Origin: Lachnospiraceae bacterium
GTDB taxonomy: Bacteria; Bacillota; Clostridia; Lachnospirales; Lachnospiraceae
Assembly: GCA_021771755.1 (NCBI GenBank)
Contig: JAETOL010000010.1
Location: forward strand, 1-64,000
Direction: 5' to 3'
Length of the DNA stretch: 64,000 nt
The notes under the pieces: generated by a model
What the model was told of the DNA's origin: nothing
The model's input: the letters and a program-made list of their open reading frames with translations, nothing else
The model's database searches: none
Program-made: the position numbers and the translations under genes
Shown here: positions 1 to 8,869 of the stretch, piece by piece
How positions within the stretch are numbered: the stretch's first letter is position 1
Layout: each line of letters opens with the position of its first letter

Positions 1-55
1 GAGGTATCCGCTATACCGATTGCTCTTATCATTCTAACAGCTTAAGCAACAAGAT

Positions 56-90
56 GGGTAATTCCTTACTGGCTGTAAGGGGTATTAACC
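56..90 (+). promoter_or_regulatory. Imperfect inverted repeat in the leader of the PucR-type gene
   Basis: CCTTAC (64-69) and GTAAGG (75-80) form a perfect 6-bp inverted repeat around TGGCT, with partial pairing extending outward to about 56 and 90. It lies just upstream of the Shine-Dalgarno of the next gene, so it could be an autoregulatory operator or an RNA hairpin. There is no U-run to make it a clear terminator. The assignment rests on symmetry alone. Confidence 0.3.
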
Positions 91-120
91 ATAAATATAT
101 TGTAGTAGGAGGTAATTAAA

Positions 121-1584
121 GTGAAGTTAAGTATGTGGATGATCGCAAATCAGATGACAGAGCTGGATGTGAAGCTGGAGATCCGTGAAGATGCTCCAAC
201 TGTTCTGAACAGTGCACGGCTTGCTTATGCTACGAACTGCGTTCATATATATCAGGAAAATGACTATGTGGTCTGCGACGGGGAAGGAGACCGGATCTAC
301 ATGTACGATATGGATGTGACCAGAACATTCGAATTGGTGCAGTCTATATTTGACGCCTATGAAGACTGGATCTGTATGATCCGGGAAGCAGTCAGCAGTC
401 AGGACTATCAGAAAGCCGTGGATACAGCCTATCGTATGTTTAAAAATCCTATCGTACTTTTTGATGCCAACAATAAGGTGCTGGGAATGACCAGCGCATA
501 TGGGGAGCACGATCTGGACAGCGAATGGGCCTATCTGTCTCGTTATGGATATTCTTCGTTAAATGCGGTTAATATGATCAAATATACCAGCAGCAACAGT
601 GAATTTTTTTCTCACAGAAACATCAGTTACCTGTTTCCACAGAATAACCTTATTGCCCTGGAGGGAATCAGCTATTGTGTATATGTAGATAATATCGTAT
701 GCGGGAGAATGAATCTGATCGCAAAAGAGAGAAAATTGAATCAGGGAGATGCGCAGCTTCTGGAAAAATTTACAGATGTACTCCAGACATATATGGGACT
801 GTATACGTTGAAAGATATATCGGAAAGTATGAATAATGTTTTTCTGGACCTTATGATGGACCGCCTTTATGATAAAACAAAATTGAAGATGCAGATGAAC
901 TATCAGGGATGGACAGGGGAAGAAACGTATTACATAGCGCTGATCCGATTTACTGAAAAGGAGGATCCTGAAGTTGTATCCCGTCAGATCAATTCTCTTT
1001 TTCGTATGCTGATCCAAAATCTTACAGATGTTTGTATCAATATCCGAAATCATGACCTGATCCTGCTTTCAGACAGAAATCTGGCAAAAGATCAGGATTC
1101 CTGTCTGCTGCTGAGGAATCTGGTGGTACATAATCCGGTACAGATTGGATTCAGCCTTCCGAATCATAATGGTATTATGGAGATCTCCAGATTTTATCGT
1201 CAGGCAGAATATGCTCTGGAAAGAAACAAACAGCTTCCGAAACCAAAAGCCATTCAATATTTTGAAAACATGGCTTCCGAATACCTTCTGACAGCATCGG
1301 CACCGTTGGAAGATAAGGTAATGGCATGTATGCCGGCAGTTCTCAGCCTTTGGCAGGAGCAGCAGAACGGAAGTGAGATGTTCCGTACATTGTTTAGTTT
1401 TTTGAGTAATGAACGCTCAGTTGCACATACTTCAGCAGAATTGTTTCTTCATCGGAATACTACCGTATATCGAATCAAGAAGATACAGGAAAACATGAAG
1501 CTTGATCTGGAGGATCCGGAGATACGGAACTACTGTTATATCTCCATGCTTTTTCTAAAGGCATACGAGAACTGCAGATCGTGA
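121..1584 (+). CDS. PucR/CdaR-type transcriptional regulator
   Basis: A 487-residue cytosolic regulator starting at GTG 121, with a TAGGAGG-type Shine-Dalgarno just upstream. The C-terminal ~60 residues match the PucR-family helix-turn-helix: SVAHTSAELFLHRNTTVYRIKKI, split here as SVAHTSAELFLHRN followed by TTVYRIKKI. The N-terminal two thirds resemble the GAF/GGDEF-like sensory regions of this family. PucR proteins usually activate catabolic genes in response to a small metabolite. The ligand cannot be deduced here. The only adjacent candidate target is the convergent UroD-family gene, and a hairpin separates the two. Family assignment is firm; the regulon is unknown. Confidence 0.85.
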   Translation: MKLSMWMIANQMTELDVKLEIREDAPTVLNSARLAYATNCVHIYQENDYVVCDGEGDRIYMYDMDVTRTFELVQSIFDAYEDWICMIREAVSSQDYQKAVDTAYRMFKNPIVLFDANNKVLGMTSAYGEHDLDSEWAYLSRYGYSSLNAVNMIKYTSSNSEFFSHRNISYLFPQNNLIALEGISYCVYVDNIVCGRMNLIAKERKLNQGDAQLLEKFTDVLQTYMGLYTLKDISESMNNVFLDLMMDRLYDKTKLKMQMNYQGWTGEETYYIALIRFTEKEDPEVVSRQINSLFRMLIQNLTDVCINIRNHDLILLSDRNLAKDQDSCLLLRNLVVHNPVQIGFSLPNHNGIMEISRFYRQAEYALERNKQLPKPKAIQYFENMASEYLLTASAPLEDKVMACMPAVLSLWQEQQNGSEMFRTLFSFLSNERSVAHTSAELFLHRNTTVYRIKKIQENMKLDLEDPEIRNYCYISMLFLKAYENCRS

Positions 1585-1586
1585 AA

Positions 1587-1630
1587 AATCCGTGTTTTAT
1601 CTGACAGAACAACAGATAAAACACGGATCT
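1587..1630 (-). terminator. Intrinsic terminator between convergent genes
   Basis: Perfect 16-bp inverted repeat (1588-1603 with 1613-1628) and a 9-nt loop. Read on the minus strand the stem is followed by TTTTT, so it is a canonical terminator for the UroD-family gene. On the plus strand it lacks a U-run but could still stop the PucR-gene transcript. Confidence 0.85.
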
Positions 1631-1672
1631 GGAGGGATCGAAGGGACTTGACTCTTTGTTTCAAAAAACAGA

Positions 1673-2716
1673 TCAGAACATGATCTCGTGAGGCATTCTC
1701 ATGGCTTCCTGCTGCTCCGGTGTGAACCCGAAGCGTTCCTGATTGACTTTATCGATCGCGCTGGACAAAGACAGATATACACCTGGATATACAGATCCGG
1801 GACCGCCCTGGGCGATACATGGGATAAAGCTGTGGATGCCGCACTCATCAATGGTTTCGCGGACTACTTTTTCACATTCTTCATCCGTCCAGCCTTCGTG
1901 GTCCACAAAGGCATTTTCGATCACACCCATAAAGCTGATCTTATCGCCGTATTTTTTGATCAGTTCCGGGACATTATTGGTCTTCATGCAGCCCTGATAT
2001 ACATCAATACCCATATCGATCATATCCGGAACCAGGGTTGCAGCGTAACTGTCAGAATGATGTACAATGTAGTCCACTCCGTGATTCTTGTAATAACCAT
2101 AGATTTCTTTGTAGGAATCAAGGAAATAGTCTTCAAACATGGTCGGACTAAGGAACGTGCTGTCATGGCTGCCCCAGTCGTCATGATGGAAGATCATATC
2201 CGGATGGAGATGCTCGCAGATTCCTTCCGCCAGTTTCAGTTCCCATTCAGTCAGATATTTGATCAGATCATGCATTTCATCTTCATAGTCTACATAATAA
2301 TACAGAGCATTGACCATTTCACAGAGATGATGAGTCTGTTCAAAAAGTCCGGGGGCAACAAAGGCGGCTTTGAATGCTTTTGTACCGTCTACGGCATCAT
2401 AGATGGCTTTGCACTGATCCCAGAGCTCCTGAGGAAAAGTAAGAGAAGGCGCTTTTACATAATCTCTCCAGTTTTCGATATCCTTTACAACAATCTTATC
2501 CGGAGTATGAACCGGGAAAGAACCCGGTGTGTTTTCCGGAAAACTGTTGGTAACACCCCAGGCATTTACAACGTTCAGCTGACCTTTTTGAGGCTGAGGA
2601 CTGGTCATCATGAATGGATGCGGCAAAAGACGGATGGCCTCATACTGATTTACAAAACGATCCGGACTGCCGCCGGCTTTCATACATTCGATCATATTCT
2701 GCTTTGCTGTTAACAT
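1673..2716 (-). CDS. Uroporphyrinogen decarboxylase (UroD)-family methyltransferase-like protein
   Basis: 347 residues, start ATG with AAGGAGG upstream. It has the UroD/MtaA-type TIM-barrel layout: an N-terminal region with HPFMMTSPQ, a central FHHDDWGSHDS motif, then IVHHSDSYA and a C-terminal IPCIAQGGPGS segment. Anaerobes carry many such paralogues that act as corrinoid:cofactor methyltransferases, for example in O-demethylation, rather than in haem synthesis. No corrinoid protein or reductive activase gene lies nearby, so the partner is not visible. It is divergent from the translational GTPase and convergent with the PucR gene. The fold assignment is good; the reaction is inferred only at family level. 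Confidence 0.75.
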   Translation of the reverse strand: MLTAKQNMIECMKAGGSPDRFVNQYEAIRLLPHPFMMTSPQPQKGQLNVVNAWGVTNSFPENTPGSFPVHTPDKIVVKDIENWRDYVKAPSLTFPQELWDQCKAIYDAVDGTKAFKAAFVAPGLFEQTHHLCEMVNALYYYVDYEDEMHDLIKYLTEWELKLAEGICEHLHPDMIFHHDDWGSHDSTFLSPTMFEDYFLDSYKEIYGYYKNHGVDYIVHHSDSYAATLVPDMIDMGIDVYQGCMKTNNVPELIKKYGDKISFMGVIENAFVDHEGWTDEECEKVVRETIDECGIHSFIPCIAQGGPGSVYPGVYLSLSSAIDKVNQERFGFTPEQQEAMRMPHEIMF

Positions 2717-2747
2717 AGGATCAAACCTCCTTTATATGTATGGTTCC

Positions 2748-2771
2748 ATCCTCCTGCGCTTTGAGGAGGAT
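2748..2771 (-). promoter_or_regulatory. Hairpin in the 5' leader of the UroD-family gene
   Basis: ATCCTCC (2748-2754) pairs with GGAGGAT (2765-2771) around a 10-nt loop. On the minus strand it precedes the Shine-Dalgarno of the UroD-family gene. On the plus strand it is followed by TCTTTTTG and might act as a weak terminator. Its function is uncertain. Confidence 0.3.
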
Positions 2772-2867
2772 TCTTTTTGCTTATAACATAAACATACAAC
2801 TGCCGAAGCTAAAAAAACAGGTGTGGAGTGAACAATTTTACAAAAAATATAGGGCGATTATTTGTTT

Positions 2868-2911
2868 ATAGATGACAATCTATCGACGGCGGTTTTTACT
2901 TGTGATATAAT
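2868..2911 (+). promoter_or_regulatory. Extended -10 promoter and palindrome before the GTPase-NYN gene
   Basis: TGATATAAT (2903-2911) is an extended -10 box. A weak -35 (TCGACG, 2883-2888) lies 17 bp upstream. The inverted repeat ATAGAT-GACA-ATCTAT (2868-2883) touches the -35 and is placed like an operator. Confidence 0.5.
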
Positions 2912-2947
2912 TTTTTTATTATACGGACAAATTAGGAGGCACTTTTC

Positions 2948-5710
2948 ATGGGCGTACAGGGACCTGAAAAAAATAAAAAAAAGATATGTGTGGGCATCCT
3001 GGCCCATGTAGATGCGGGAAAGACCACTCTTTCTGAGGGACTGCTTTATCTTTGCGGAGAGATCCGTAAACTTGGGAGAGTGGATCACGGAAACGCATTT
3101 CTGGATACTTATGAACTGGAAAGAGAAAGAGGAATTACAATTTTTTCCAAGCAGGCAGTATTGAAGACTGAAAATATGGAGATCACTCTTCTGGACACAC
3201 CGGGACATGTGGACTTTTCGGCGGAAATGGAACGTACTCTGCAGGTGTTGGATTATGCGATTCTGGTGATCAACGGCATGGACGGAGTACAAAGCCATAC
3301 CATGACTTTATGGCGGCTTCTGGCCCGCTATGAAATTCCTGTTTTTCTTTTTGTAAATAAAATGGATCAGCAGGGGACAGACAGGGAAGGACTTCTGGCA
3401 GATCTCCGGAAAAGACTGAATGAAAACTGTATGGACTTTGGTCCTATGACAGCAGAAAAAGAGAGGGAAAACAGTGATCCGGAGGAACGGGAAGCGCTTC
3501 TGGAGAATCTCTCCATGTGTGAGGAAGCGCTTCTGGAGACCTATCTGGAAACAGGAGAGCTGGAACACGGAGAGATCTGCCGTCTGATTGCAGAGAGAAA
3601 GGTCTTTCCCTGCTGGTTTGGATCTGCACTTAAAATGCAGGGAGTACAGGAATTCCTGAAGGGTCTGGAAAGTTATACGCTCAGCCGGAAATATCCGGAG
3701 GAATTTGGGGCAAAGGTCTTTAAGATCGCCAGAGATCCCCAGGGAAACCGTCTTACTTACCTGAAGATTACAGGAGGAAGTCTGAAAGTAAAAACTCTGT
3801 TGAATGGGGAAAAGATCGACCAGATCCGGATTTATTCCGGGGCAAAGGCAGACAGTGTGCCGGAGGTGCAGGCAGGAGAAATCTGCGCAGTTACCGGACT
3901 TTCCAAAACCTGTCCGGGACAGGGGATCGGAATCGAAGAGGAATCCCGGATGCCTGTGCTGGAACCGGTGCTGAATTATCAGATCCTTCTTCCTGAAGGC
4001 TGTGATCCTCATAAGATGATCCAGAATCTCCGGGAGCTTGAGGAGGAAGAGCCGCAGCTTCACATTCTCTGGGACAGCCGTCTCGGGGAGATCCACGCAC
4101 AGCTTATGGGAGAGGTGCAGACAGAGATTCTGAAAAGTATGATCTGGGACCGTTTTCATGTGGCTGTGGAATTTGGAACGGGAAATATTGTCTATAAAGA
4201 AACCATTGCGGCGCCGGTAGAAGGTGTGGGACATTTTGAGCCTCTCCGTCATTATGCGGAGGTTCATCTCCTTCTGGAGCCGGGAGAACCGGGAAGCGGC
4301 TGTCAGTTTTTTACTGCGTGCAGTGAGGATGTTCTTGCACGGAACTGGCAGAGACTGATCCTGACCCATCTGGAAGAAAAGGAACATCTGGGTGTTCTTA
4401 CCGGATCTCCATTGACAGATGTACAGATCACTCTTTTGACCGGACGGGCACATACCAAGCATACGGAAGGCGGCGACTTCCGTCAGGCAACGTACCGTGC
4501 GGTACGCCAGGGATTGAAAAAAGCAAAAAGTATTCTTCTGGAGCCTTATTATGAATTTCGTCTGGAGGTTCCTTCTGAACTGATCGGCCGTGCCATGTCT
4601 GATATCCAGCAGATGCAGGGAAGCTTTGAACCGCCGGAAACAGAAGGGGATATGTCTGTTCTTACCGGGACGGCTGCTGTTTCCCGGATGCGCGATTATC
4701 AGAAGCAGGTGGTGGCCTATACCAGCGGGAGGGGGAGACTGTTTTGTAACCTGAAAGGTTATGCGCCCTGCAAAAATCAGGAGGCTGTGGTACAGGCTGT
4801 TGGATATGATTCCGAGCATGATCTGGAAAATCCTGCAGGGTCGGTATTTTGTGCACACGGAGCAGGCTTTGTGGTACCCTGGGATCAGGTGGAGGAATAT
4901 ATGCATCTGGACAGTGGAATCGATGCAGAAGCTTTGTCTGCGGAAGCGGAAAGCTGGTATGAGCTTTCAGAGGAAGATGAGAAAGAAAACGGAAGAGTGC
5001 TGTCAGATACTTCAGGAAAAAAATATCAGAAGGGCTATTCCTATAGTGGAAGCTATGAGGATGAGCAGGAGCTGCAGGCAATCTTTGAACGTACCTTTGG
5101 ACCGGTAAAAAGAGAACGGGCTATGTATGCTTCAAAGACTACCGTTTCCTCTCAGAAAGAAACGGTACGGTATCGTCCCGGGAAACCGAGAAAGGAAGAA
5201 TATCTCCTGGTGGACGGGTACAATATTGTTTTTGCCTGGGAGGATCTGCGGGAGCTGGCAAAGGAAAACATCCATGCGGCCTGTGATAAGCTGATGGATA
5301 TTCTCAGTAATTATCAGGGATATCGAAAATGTACTCTGATCCTTGTTTTTGATGCATACAAGGTAGAAGGACATGCAGAGGAGGTCATTCCCTACCATAA
5401 CATTTATGTGGTGTATACAAAAGAGGCGGAGACAGCAGACCAGTATATAGAAAAAACAGTTCACCGGATCGGCCGCCAGTATCAGGTGACAGTGGCAACC
5501 TCTGATGGTCTGGAGCAGATGATCATTCTGGGGCAGGGAGCCAGCAGACTTTCCGCACAGGGATTGAAAAAAGAGATCGAAGACGCGGAAAAAAACGGAA
5601 AACAGGAATGGAGATCACGGCGTCAGAGCAGTAAGAATTATCTTTTTGACAATGTATCGGAAGAACTTTCTGCCCATCTGGAAAAAATCCGAATGGGAGA
5701 GGAGCAGTAG
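2948..5710 (+). CDS. TetM-like ribosomal-protection GTPase fused to a Rae1/YacP-like NYN nuclease domain
   Basis: 920 residues, against about 640 for TetM/TetO. The N-terminal part is an EF-G-like translational GTPase: P-loop AHVDAGKT (19-26), switch I RGIT (61-64), DTPGH (83-87) and NKMD (137-140), followed by EF-G-like domains to about residue 660. A linker leads to a C-terminal NYN/PIN-like domain from about 752, with VDGYN (755-759), FDAY, KEAETAD, ATSD and GQGA. This is the motif series of Rae1 (YacP), which cleaves mRNA in the ribosomal A site in Bacillus. The inference is a single protein that binds the ribosome through its GTPase and presents a nuclease. Tetracycline protection is possible but not shown. 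Start ATG 2948 follows AGGAGG (2934-2939). It is monocistronic, with its own promoter and terminator. Confidence 0.85.
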   Translation: MGVQGPEKNKKKICVGILAHVDAGKTTLSEGLLYLCGEIRKLGRVDHGNAFLDTYELERERGITIFSKQAVLKTENMEITLLDTPGHVDFSAEMERTLQVLDYAILVINGMDGVQSHTMTLWRLLARYEIPVFLFVNKMDQQGTDREGLLADLRKRLNENCMDFGPMTAEKERENSDPEEREALLENLSMCEEALLETYLETGELEHGEICRLIAERKVFPCWFGSALKMQGVQEFLKGLESYTLSRKYPEEFGAKVFKIARDPQGNRLTYLKITGGSLKVKTLLNGEKIDQIRIYSGAKADSVPEVQAGEICAVTGLSKTCPGQGIGIEEESRMPVLEPVLNYQILLPEGCDPHKMIQNLRELEEEEPQLHILWDSRLGEIHAQLMGEVQTEILKSMIWDRFHVAVEFGTGNIVYKETIAAPVEGVGHFEPLRHYAEVHLLLEPGEPGSGCQFFTACSEDVLARNWQRLILTHLEEKEHLGVLTGSPLTDVQITLLTGRAHTKHTEGGDFRQATYRAVRQGLKKAKSILLEPYYEFRLEVPSELIGRAMSDIQQMQGSFEPPETEGDMSVLTGTAAVSRMRDYQKQVVAYTSGRGRLFCNLKGYAPCKNQEAVVQAVGYDSEHDLENPAGSVFCAHGAGFVVPWDQVEEYMHLDSGIDAEALSAEAESWYELSEEDEKENGRVLSDTSGKKYQKGYSYSGSYEDEQELQAIFERTFGPVKRERAMYASKTTVSSQKETVRYRPGKPRKEEYLLVDGYNIVFAWEDLRELAKENIHAACDKLMDILSNYQGYRKCTLILVFDAYKVEGHAEEVIPYHNIYVVYTKEAETADQYIEKTVHRIGRQYQVTVATSDGLEQMIILGQGASRLSAQGLKKEIEDAEKNGKQEWRSRRQSSKNYLFDNVSEELSAHLEKIRMGEEQ

Positions 5711-5715
5711 CAGAA

Positions 5716-5758
5716 CAAAAGAAATGCAGGGCTGAAATAATGCTCTGCATTTCTTTTG
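5716..5758. terminator. Bidirectional intrinsic terminator
   Basis: Perfect 14-bp arms (5716-5729 and 5745-5758), CAAAAGAAATGCAG and its complement, lie between the convergent GTPase and GNAT genes. The A/T-rich stem base gives a U-rich 3' side in both directions. Confidence 0.85.
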
Positions 5759-5766
5759 GGGAAAAT

Positions 5767-6324
5767 TTATCGTCTGATCTCCCGGATCATGGAGTATTCA
5801 TGAAGGAGGGTTCCGTCTTTCAGCCGTATGGCATTGGGTTTTATTCCGGTGATCCGAAATCCCATCTTTTCGTACAGGGCGCGGGCGCGGCTGTTGCCTT
5901 CAATAAATTCTAATTCAATCTGTAGAAGATCAGGATTTTTTTCTGCAATCTGAATCATTTCCTGGAACATTCTTGTTCCGATACCCTGATTCCAGAATTC
6001 CTTTAAAACGGCAATGGCTACATTGGCTCGATGCCGGGTTTTTATGCGGGTATTCCACGATATCTGACAGTTTCCGACAACTTTTCCGTCTGCCAGACAT
6101 ACAAGCATGGCTTCATGATCGGAAGCATTTATCTGTTCAAAAAACTGTGCTTCCTCCTGAGGGGTATAACTGTCGCATTCCTCCGGATAGCGCAGGAGAA
6201 ATTCGGTTTCTTCTGTGGAAAGAGAAAGGTAATCCAGCATTCCCTGGGCATCCTTTTCTTCAGGACTTCTAAGCTGAGCGATTCGTCCGTCTTTGAGTTT
6301 AAATTCCTTTGGGCTGATAATCAT
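5767..6324 (-). CDS. GNAT-family N-acetyltransferase
   Basis: 185 residues, start ATG with AGGAGG upstream. It shows the GNAT fold: an acceptor-side N-terminus, beta-4 AMLVCLADGKVVGN, the acetyl-CoA loop ending in NQGIGTRMFQEMI, and a C-terminal NSRARALYEKMGF motif typical of RimJ/RimL-like and small-molecule acetyltransferases. It transfers acetyl from acetyl-CoA to an unidentified amine. It is a single gene divergent from the LRR operon. Confidence 0.85.
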   Translation of the reverse strand: MIISPKEFKLKDGRIAQLRSPEEKDAQGMLDYLSLSTEETEFLLRYPEECDSYTPQEEAQFFEQINASDHEAMLVCLADGKVVGNCQISWNTRIKTRHRANVAIAVLKEFWNQGIGTRMFQEMIQIAEKNPDLLQIELEFIEGNSRARALYEKMGFRITGIKPNAIRLKDGTLLHEYSMIREIRR

Positions 6325-6356
6325 ATGTTTTTCCTCCTGTAAAAAGGTTAATCCTA

Positions 6357-6385
6357 ATTATAGAGCATTTTGGGGCAGTACACAA
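6357..6385 (-). promoter_or_regulatory. Promoter of the GNAT gene
   Basis: Minus strand: -35 TTGTGT (6385-6380), a 17-bp spacer, -10 TATAAT (6362-6357), upstream of the GNAT Shine-Dalgarno. Confidence 0.55.
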
Positions 6386-6401
6386 GTTTGGAAATGGAAT
6401 C

Positions 6402-6430
6402 TTGACGGAAAAAGTCCCGGATGGTAGGAT
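6402..6430 (+). promoter_or_regulatory. Promoter of the LRR-VWA-MoxR operon
   Basis: -35 TTGACG (6402-6407), 17-bp spacer, -10 TAGGAT (6425-6430), about 60 bp before the first gene. It is divergent from the GNAT promoter. Confidence 0.6.
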
Positions 6431-6491
6431 TGATTTCAGGACAAAAATCAGGTGATCTGTTTTAGAGAAAACCTGTGGAAAGGTATTGAAA

Positions 6492-7463
6492 ATGCAGTAT
6501 TTGTGTGAAAAAACAAAAAATGGGAGAAAGATCAGCAGGGTTTTTGGCTATGACAGCATTGTAGAAATCCCGGAGCGCCTTATGGGGGAGACAGTAACTG
6601 AGCTTGGGGATTATGTGTTTTCTGACCGGATGGATCCAAAAGAACTGGAGGAGGCGTTACGCAGAGGAAATCTGTGTACAGAGGAAGGAAAAACCGTTGA
6701 AGGTGTGGATAAGTTTCCTGAAATCGCAGGGTCAGATCTGGAAGAGCTGATCCTTCCGAAAAGTATAGAAAAAACAGGGAGATATGCTTTTTATAACTGC
6801 CGAAATCTGAAAAAGCTTTCTTTTGGAGGAGCGCTCCGTGATCTGGGAGCAGGAGCCCTTACCGGCTGTCATCAGGTAAGTGAGCTGACTGTCAGGCTTG
6901 GAGAAAACGACCGTTCCTGCCTCCGGGAAATCCTTACAGAGCTTCCGGAAACTCTTTGTGTAAAAATTGAAGAAAAGGAGCAGAAGGGCTGCTTCTGGTT
7001 TCCGGAATTTTTTGAAGAGGGAGTAGAAAATACACCTGCCCGTATTCTGGAAAACCATGTACATGGAAGCGGGATCCGGTATCGGAACTGCTTTCAGAAC
7101 CGGGTATTAAATACGGGGGAATATGATGAGATCTTTCCTTATGCCATTGCCTGGGAGAAGGAACAGGTGGTGCTGCGGCTGGCGCTTGGAAGAGTACTGT
7201 TTCCATTGAGGCTTACTGAAAAAGCACAGGAAAAATACCTTGTTTATCTGAGAGAACACAGTGTACACGCGGCAGAACTTCTGGGCCGGGAGAAAGAATA
7301 CCAGCTGCTGGAAAGACTTCTGGAGCTGCTTCAACCGGATCGTGAAACCATAGAAAAACTGCTGGAAACAGCCCAGAGGCAGGAGGATCCTCAGTGGACC
7401 GGAATCTTGATGGAGAGGCTGGGAAGTCTGGGCAAAAAGAAGAGACGAAGCTTTGAACTGTAG
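6492..7463 (+). CDS. Leucine-rich-repeat (BspA/LRR_5-type) protein, first gene of a MoxR-VWA operon
   Basis: 323 residues from ATG 6492. An in-frame TTG at 6486 is only about 3 nt from the GGAAAGG ribosome site, so ATG 6492 fits better. There is no signal peptide, so it is probably cytosolic. The N-terminal half carries BspA-like repeats (SDLEELILPKSIEKTGRYAF, then NCRNLKKLSF). The C-terminal half is charged and helical without a recognisable domain. It is followed 17 nt later by the VWA gene and then the MoxR ATPase, so it is probably an adaptor or substrate-recognition partner of that chaperone system. LRR class is clear; role is inferred from context. Confidence 0.7.
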   Translation: MQYLCEKTKNGRKISRVFGYDSIVEIPERLMGETVTELGDYVFSDRMDPKELEEALRRGNLCTEEGKTVEGVDKFPEIAGSDLEELILPKSIEKTGRYAFYNCRNLKKLSFGGALRDLGAGALTGCHQVSELTVRLGENDRSCLREILTELPETLCVKIEEKEQKGCFWFPEFFEEGVENTPARILENHVHGSGIRYRNCFQNRVLNTGEYDEIFPYAIAWEKEQVVLRLALGRVLFPLRLTEKAQEKYLVYLREHSVHAAELLGREKEYQLLERLLELLQPDRETIEKLLETAQRQEDPQWTGILMERLGSLGKKKRRSFEL

Positions 7464-7480
7464 AAAAAGAAAGGACAGAT

Positions 7481-8848
7481 ATGGAGAAAAAATACCGGGA
7501 TAAATACGGGAATTTTGTACATAAACAAAGAAAAAAGGAAGAGGAGATTCTGGATATCTGTCAGGAGATCCTGAAAAACTCGAGAAATGAACTGGGAATC
7601 TCCATGCATTTTCTGTGCAGCCCTCTCAGTGAACTGCGGCCTGTTTTATCAGAAGAGACTTCTGTAATTGGAACAGACGGAAAACAGCTTTTTGTTTCTC
7701 CGGCCTGGCTGATTCCTGTATTTATGAATCAGAAGATCCTGCTGAATCGTCTGTATCTCCATCAGCTTTTGCACTGTCTTTTCTGCCATTTATGGGGGCG
7801 TAAGGACAGGAACCGGAAACTCTGGGATCTGGCTTCTGATATTGCAGTGGAAAACATGATCGATGATCTTTATGCGAAACCGGTCTATATCCGGCCGGGA
7901 AGCTTCCGAAGAGAAATTTACCGGAAGTGGAAGGCGCAGTATGGGATCCTGACCGCAGAGCGTATTTACAGGATTCTGGAAACGCTGCCGGAGGAAAAAA
8001 CAGAAAGACTGATTCAGGAATTTCGCAAAGACGATCATCATTTCTGGAAAAATACAGAAGAAAAAAGCGGGATGGCAAGCCCGAAAAAACATTGGGAGGA
8101 TAAACGGAAAAAGCTTCAGACAGAAATGGAGCTGATGTCCAAAGAAGCTTCCAGAGAGGCACCGACGCTTATGGAACAGCTTCGGGCACAGAACAGAAAA
8201 CGATATGATTACCGGGAATTTCTCCGGCGTTTTTCGGTGCTGAAAGAAGAGATGCAGGTGGACATGGATACCTTTGATTACATTTATTATCATTATGGAA
8301 TGGAACATTACGGAAATCTGCCTCTGATCGAGCCTCTGGAAACAAAAGAAACCCGAAAGATCGAAGATTTTGTGATCGTAGTGGATACGTCCATGTCCTG
8401 CAAAGGGGAGCTGATACAGAAATTTCTGGAGGAAACCTATTGTGTGCTTTCCGGATCCGAAAGCTTTTTCCGAAAAATTCAGGTGCATATTATTCAGTGT
8501 GATGACCGGATCCGGGAGGATGTTGTGATCCATGATCAGGAGGAAATGGAGCAGTATCTTCAGGATTTTACCATAAAAGGCTTCGGAGGAACGGACTTTC
8601 GTCCGGCCTTTCAATATGTGGAGCAGCTGATCAAAAAAGGTGCGTTTCAAAAGCTTCGGGGGCTTCTTTATTTTACGGACGGCTATGGGATATTTCCCGG
8701 AAGGATGCCTCCCTATGATACGGTATTTGTTTTTATGAAAGAGGATTACAGGGATGTGGATGTGCCTCCCTGGGCCATGAAACTGATCCTTGGAGAAGAG
8801 GATCTGATACAGGAAATACAGCAGGAACACCCGAGTGTTTCTGAATAA
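7481..8848 (+). CDS. VWA-like/metallopeptidase-fold protein (COG3864, DUF2201-type)
   Basis: 455 residues, ATG 7481. The N-terminal region has the metallopeptidase-like helix of the family, but the usual HExxH reads HQLLH (94-98), so the catalytic Glu is replaced by Gln. The C-terminal VWA-like domain keeps a MIDAS signature DTSMS (302-306) and a downstream GGTD, suggesting metal-dependent protein binding. Between them is a charged, lysine-rich helical linker. COG3864-type proteins are typically encoded next to MoxR AAA+ ATPases, as here (21 nt upstream of the ATPase gene), and are thought to act as their substrate adaptors. It is probably a peptidase-dead scaffold, though I cannot exclude residual activity. 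Confidence 0.8.
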   Translation: MEKKYRDKYGNFVHKQRKKEEEILDICQEILKNSRNELGISMHFLCSPLSELRPVLSEETSVIGTDGKQLFVSPAWLIPVFMNQKILLNRLYLHQLLHCLFCHLWGRKDRNRKLWDLASDIAVENMIDDLYAKPVYIRPGSFRREIYRKWKAQYGILTAERIYRILETLPEEKTERLIQEFRKDDHHFWKNTEEKSGMASPKKHWEDKRKKLQTEMELMSKEASREAPTLMEQLRAQNRKRYDYREFLRRFSVLKEEMQVDMDTFDYIYYHYGMEHYGNLPLIEPLETKETRKIEDFVIVVDTSMSCKGELIQKFLEETYCVLSGSESFFRKIQVHIIQCDDRIREDVVIHDQEEMEQYLQDFTIKGFGGTDFRPAFQYVEQLIKKGAFQKLRGLLYFTDGYGIFPGRMPPYDTVFVFMKEDYRDVDVPPWAMKLILGEEDLIQEIQQEHPSVSE

Positions 8849-8869
8849 AAAAGAAACAGGAGAAAAATT

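Noticed and set aside
3308-4906. 532-codon minus-strand frame opposite the GTPase gene
   Set aside because: No ribosome site or domain. The opposite strand holds a complete conserved protein with all GTPase motifs.
2948-5710. Plain tetracycline-resistance gene acquired by transfer
   Set aside because: The extra nuclease domain, own promoter, host-like composition and lack of flanking mobile genes suggest a resident gene; resistance cannot be claimed from sequence.
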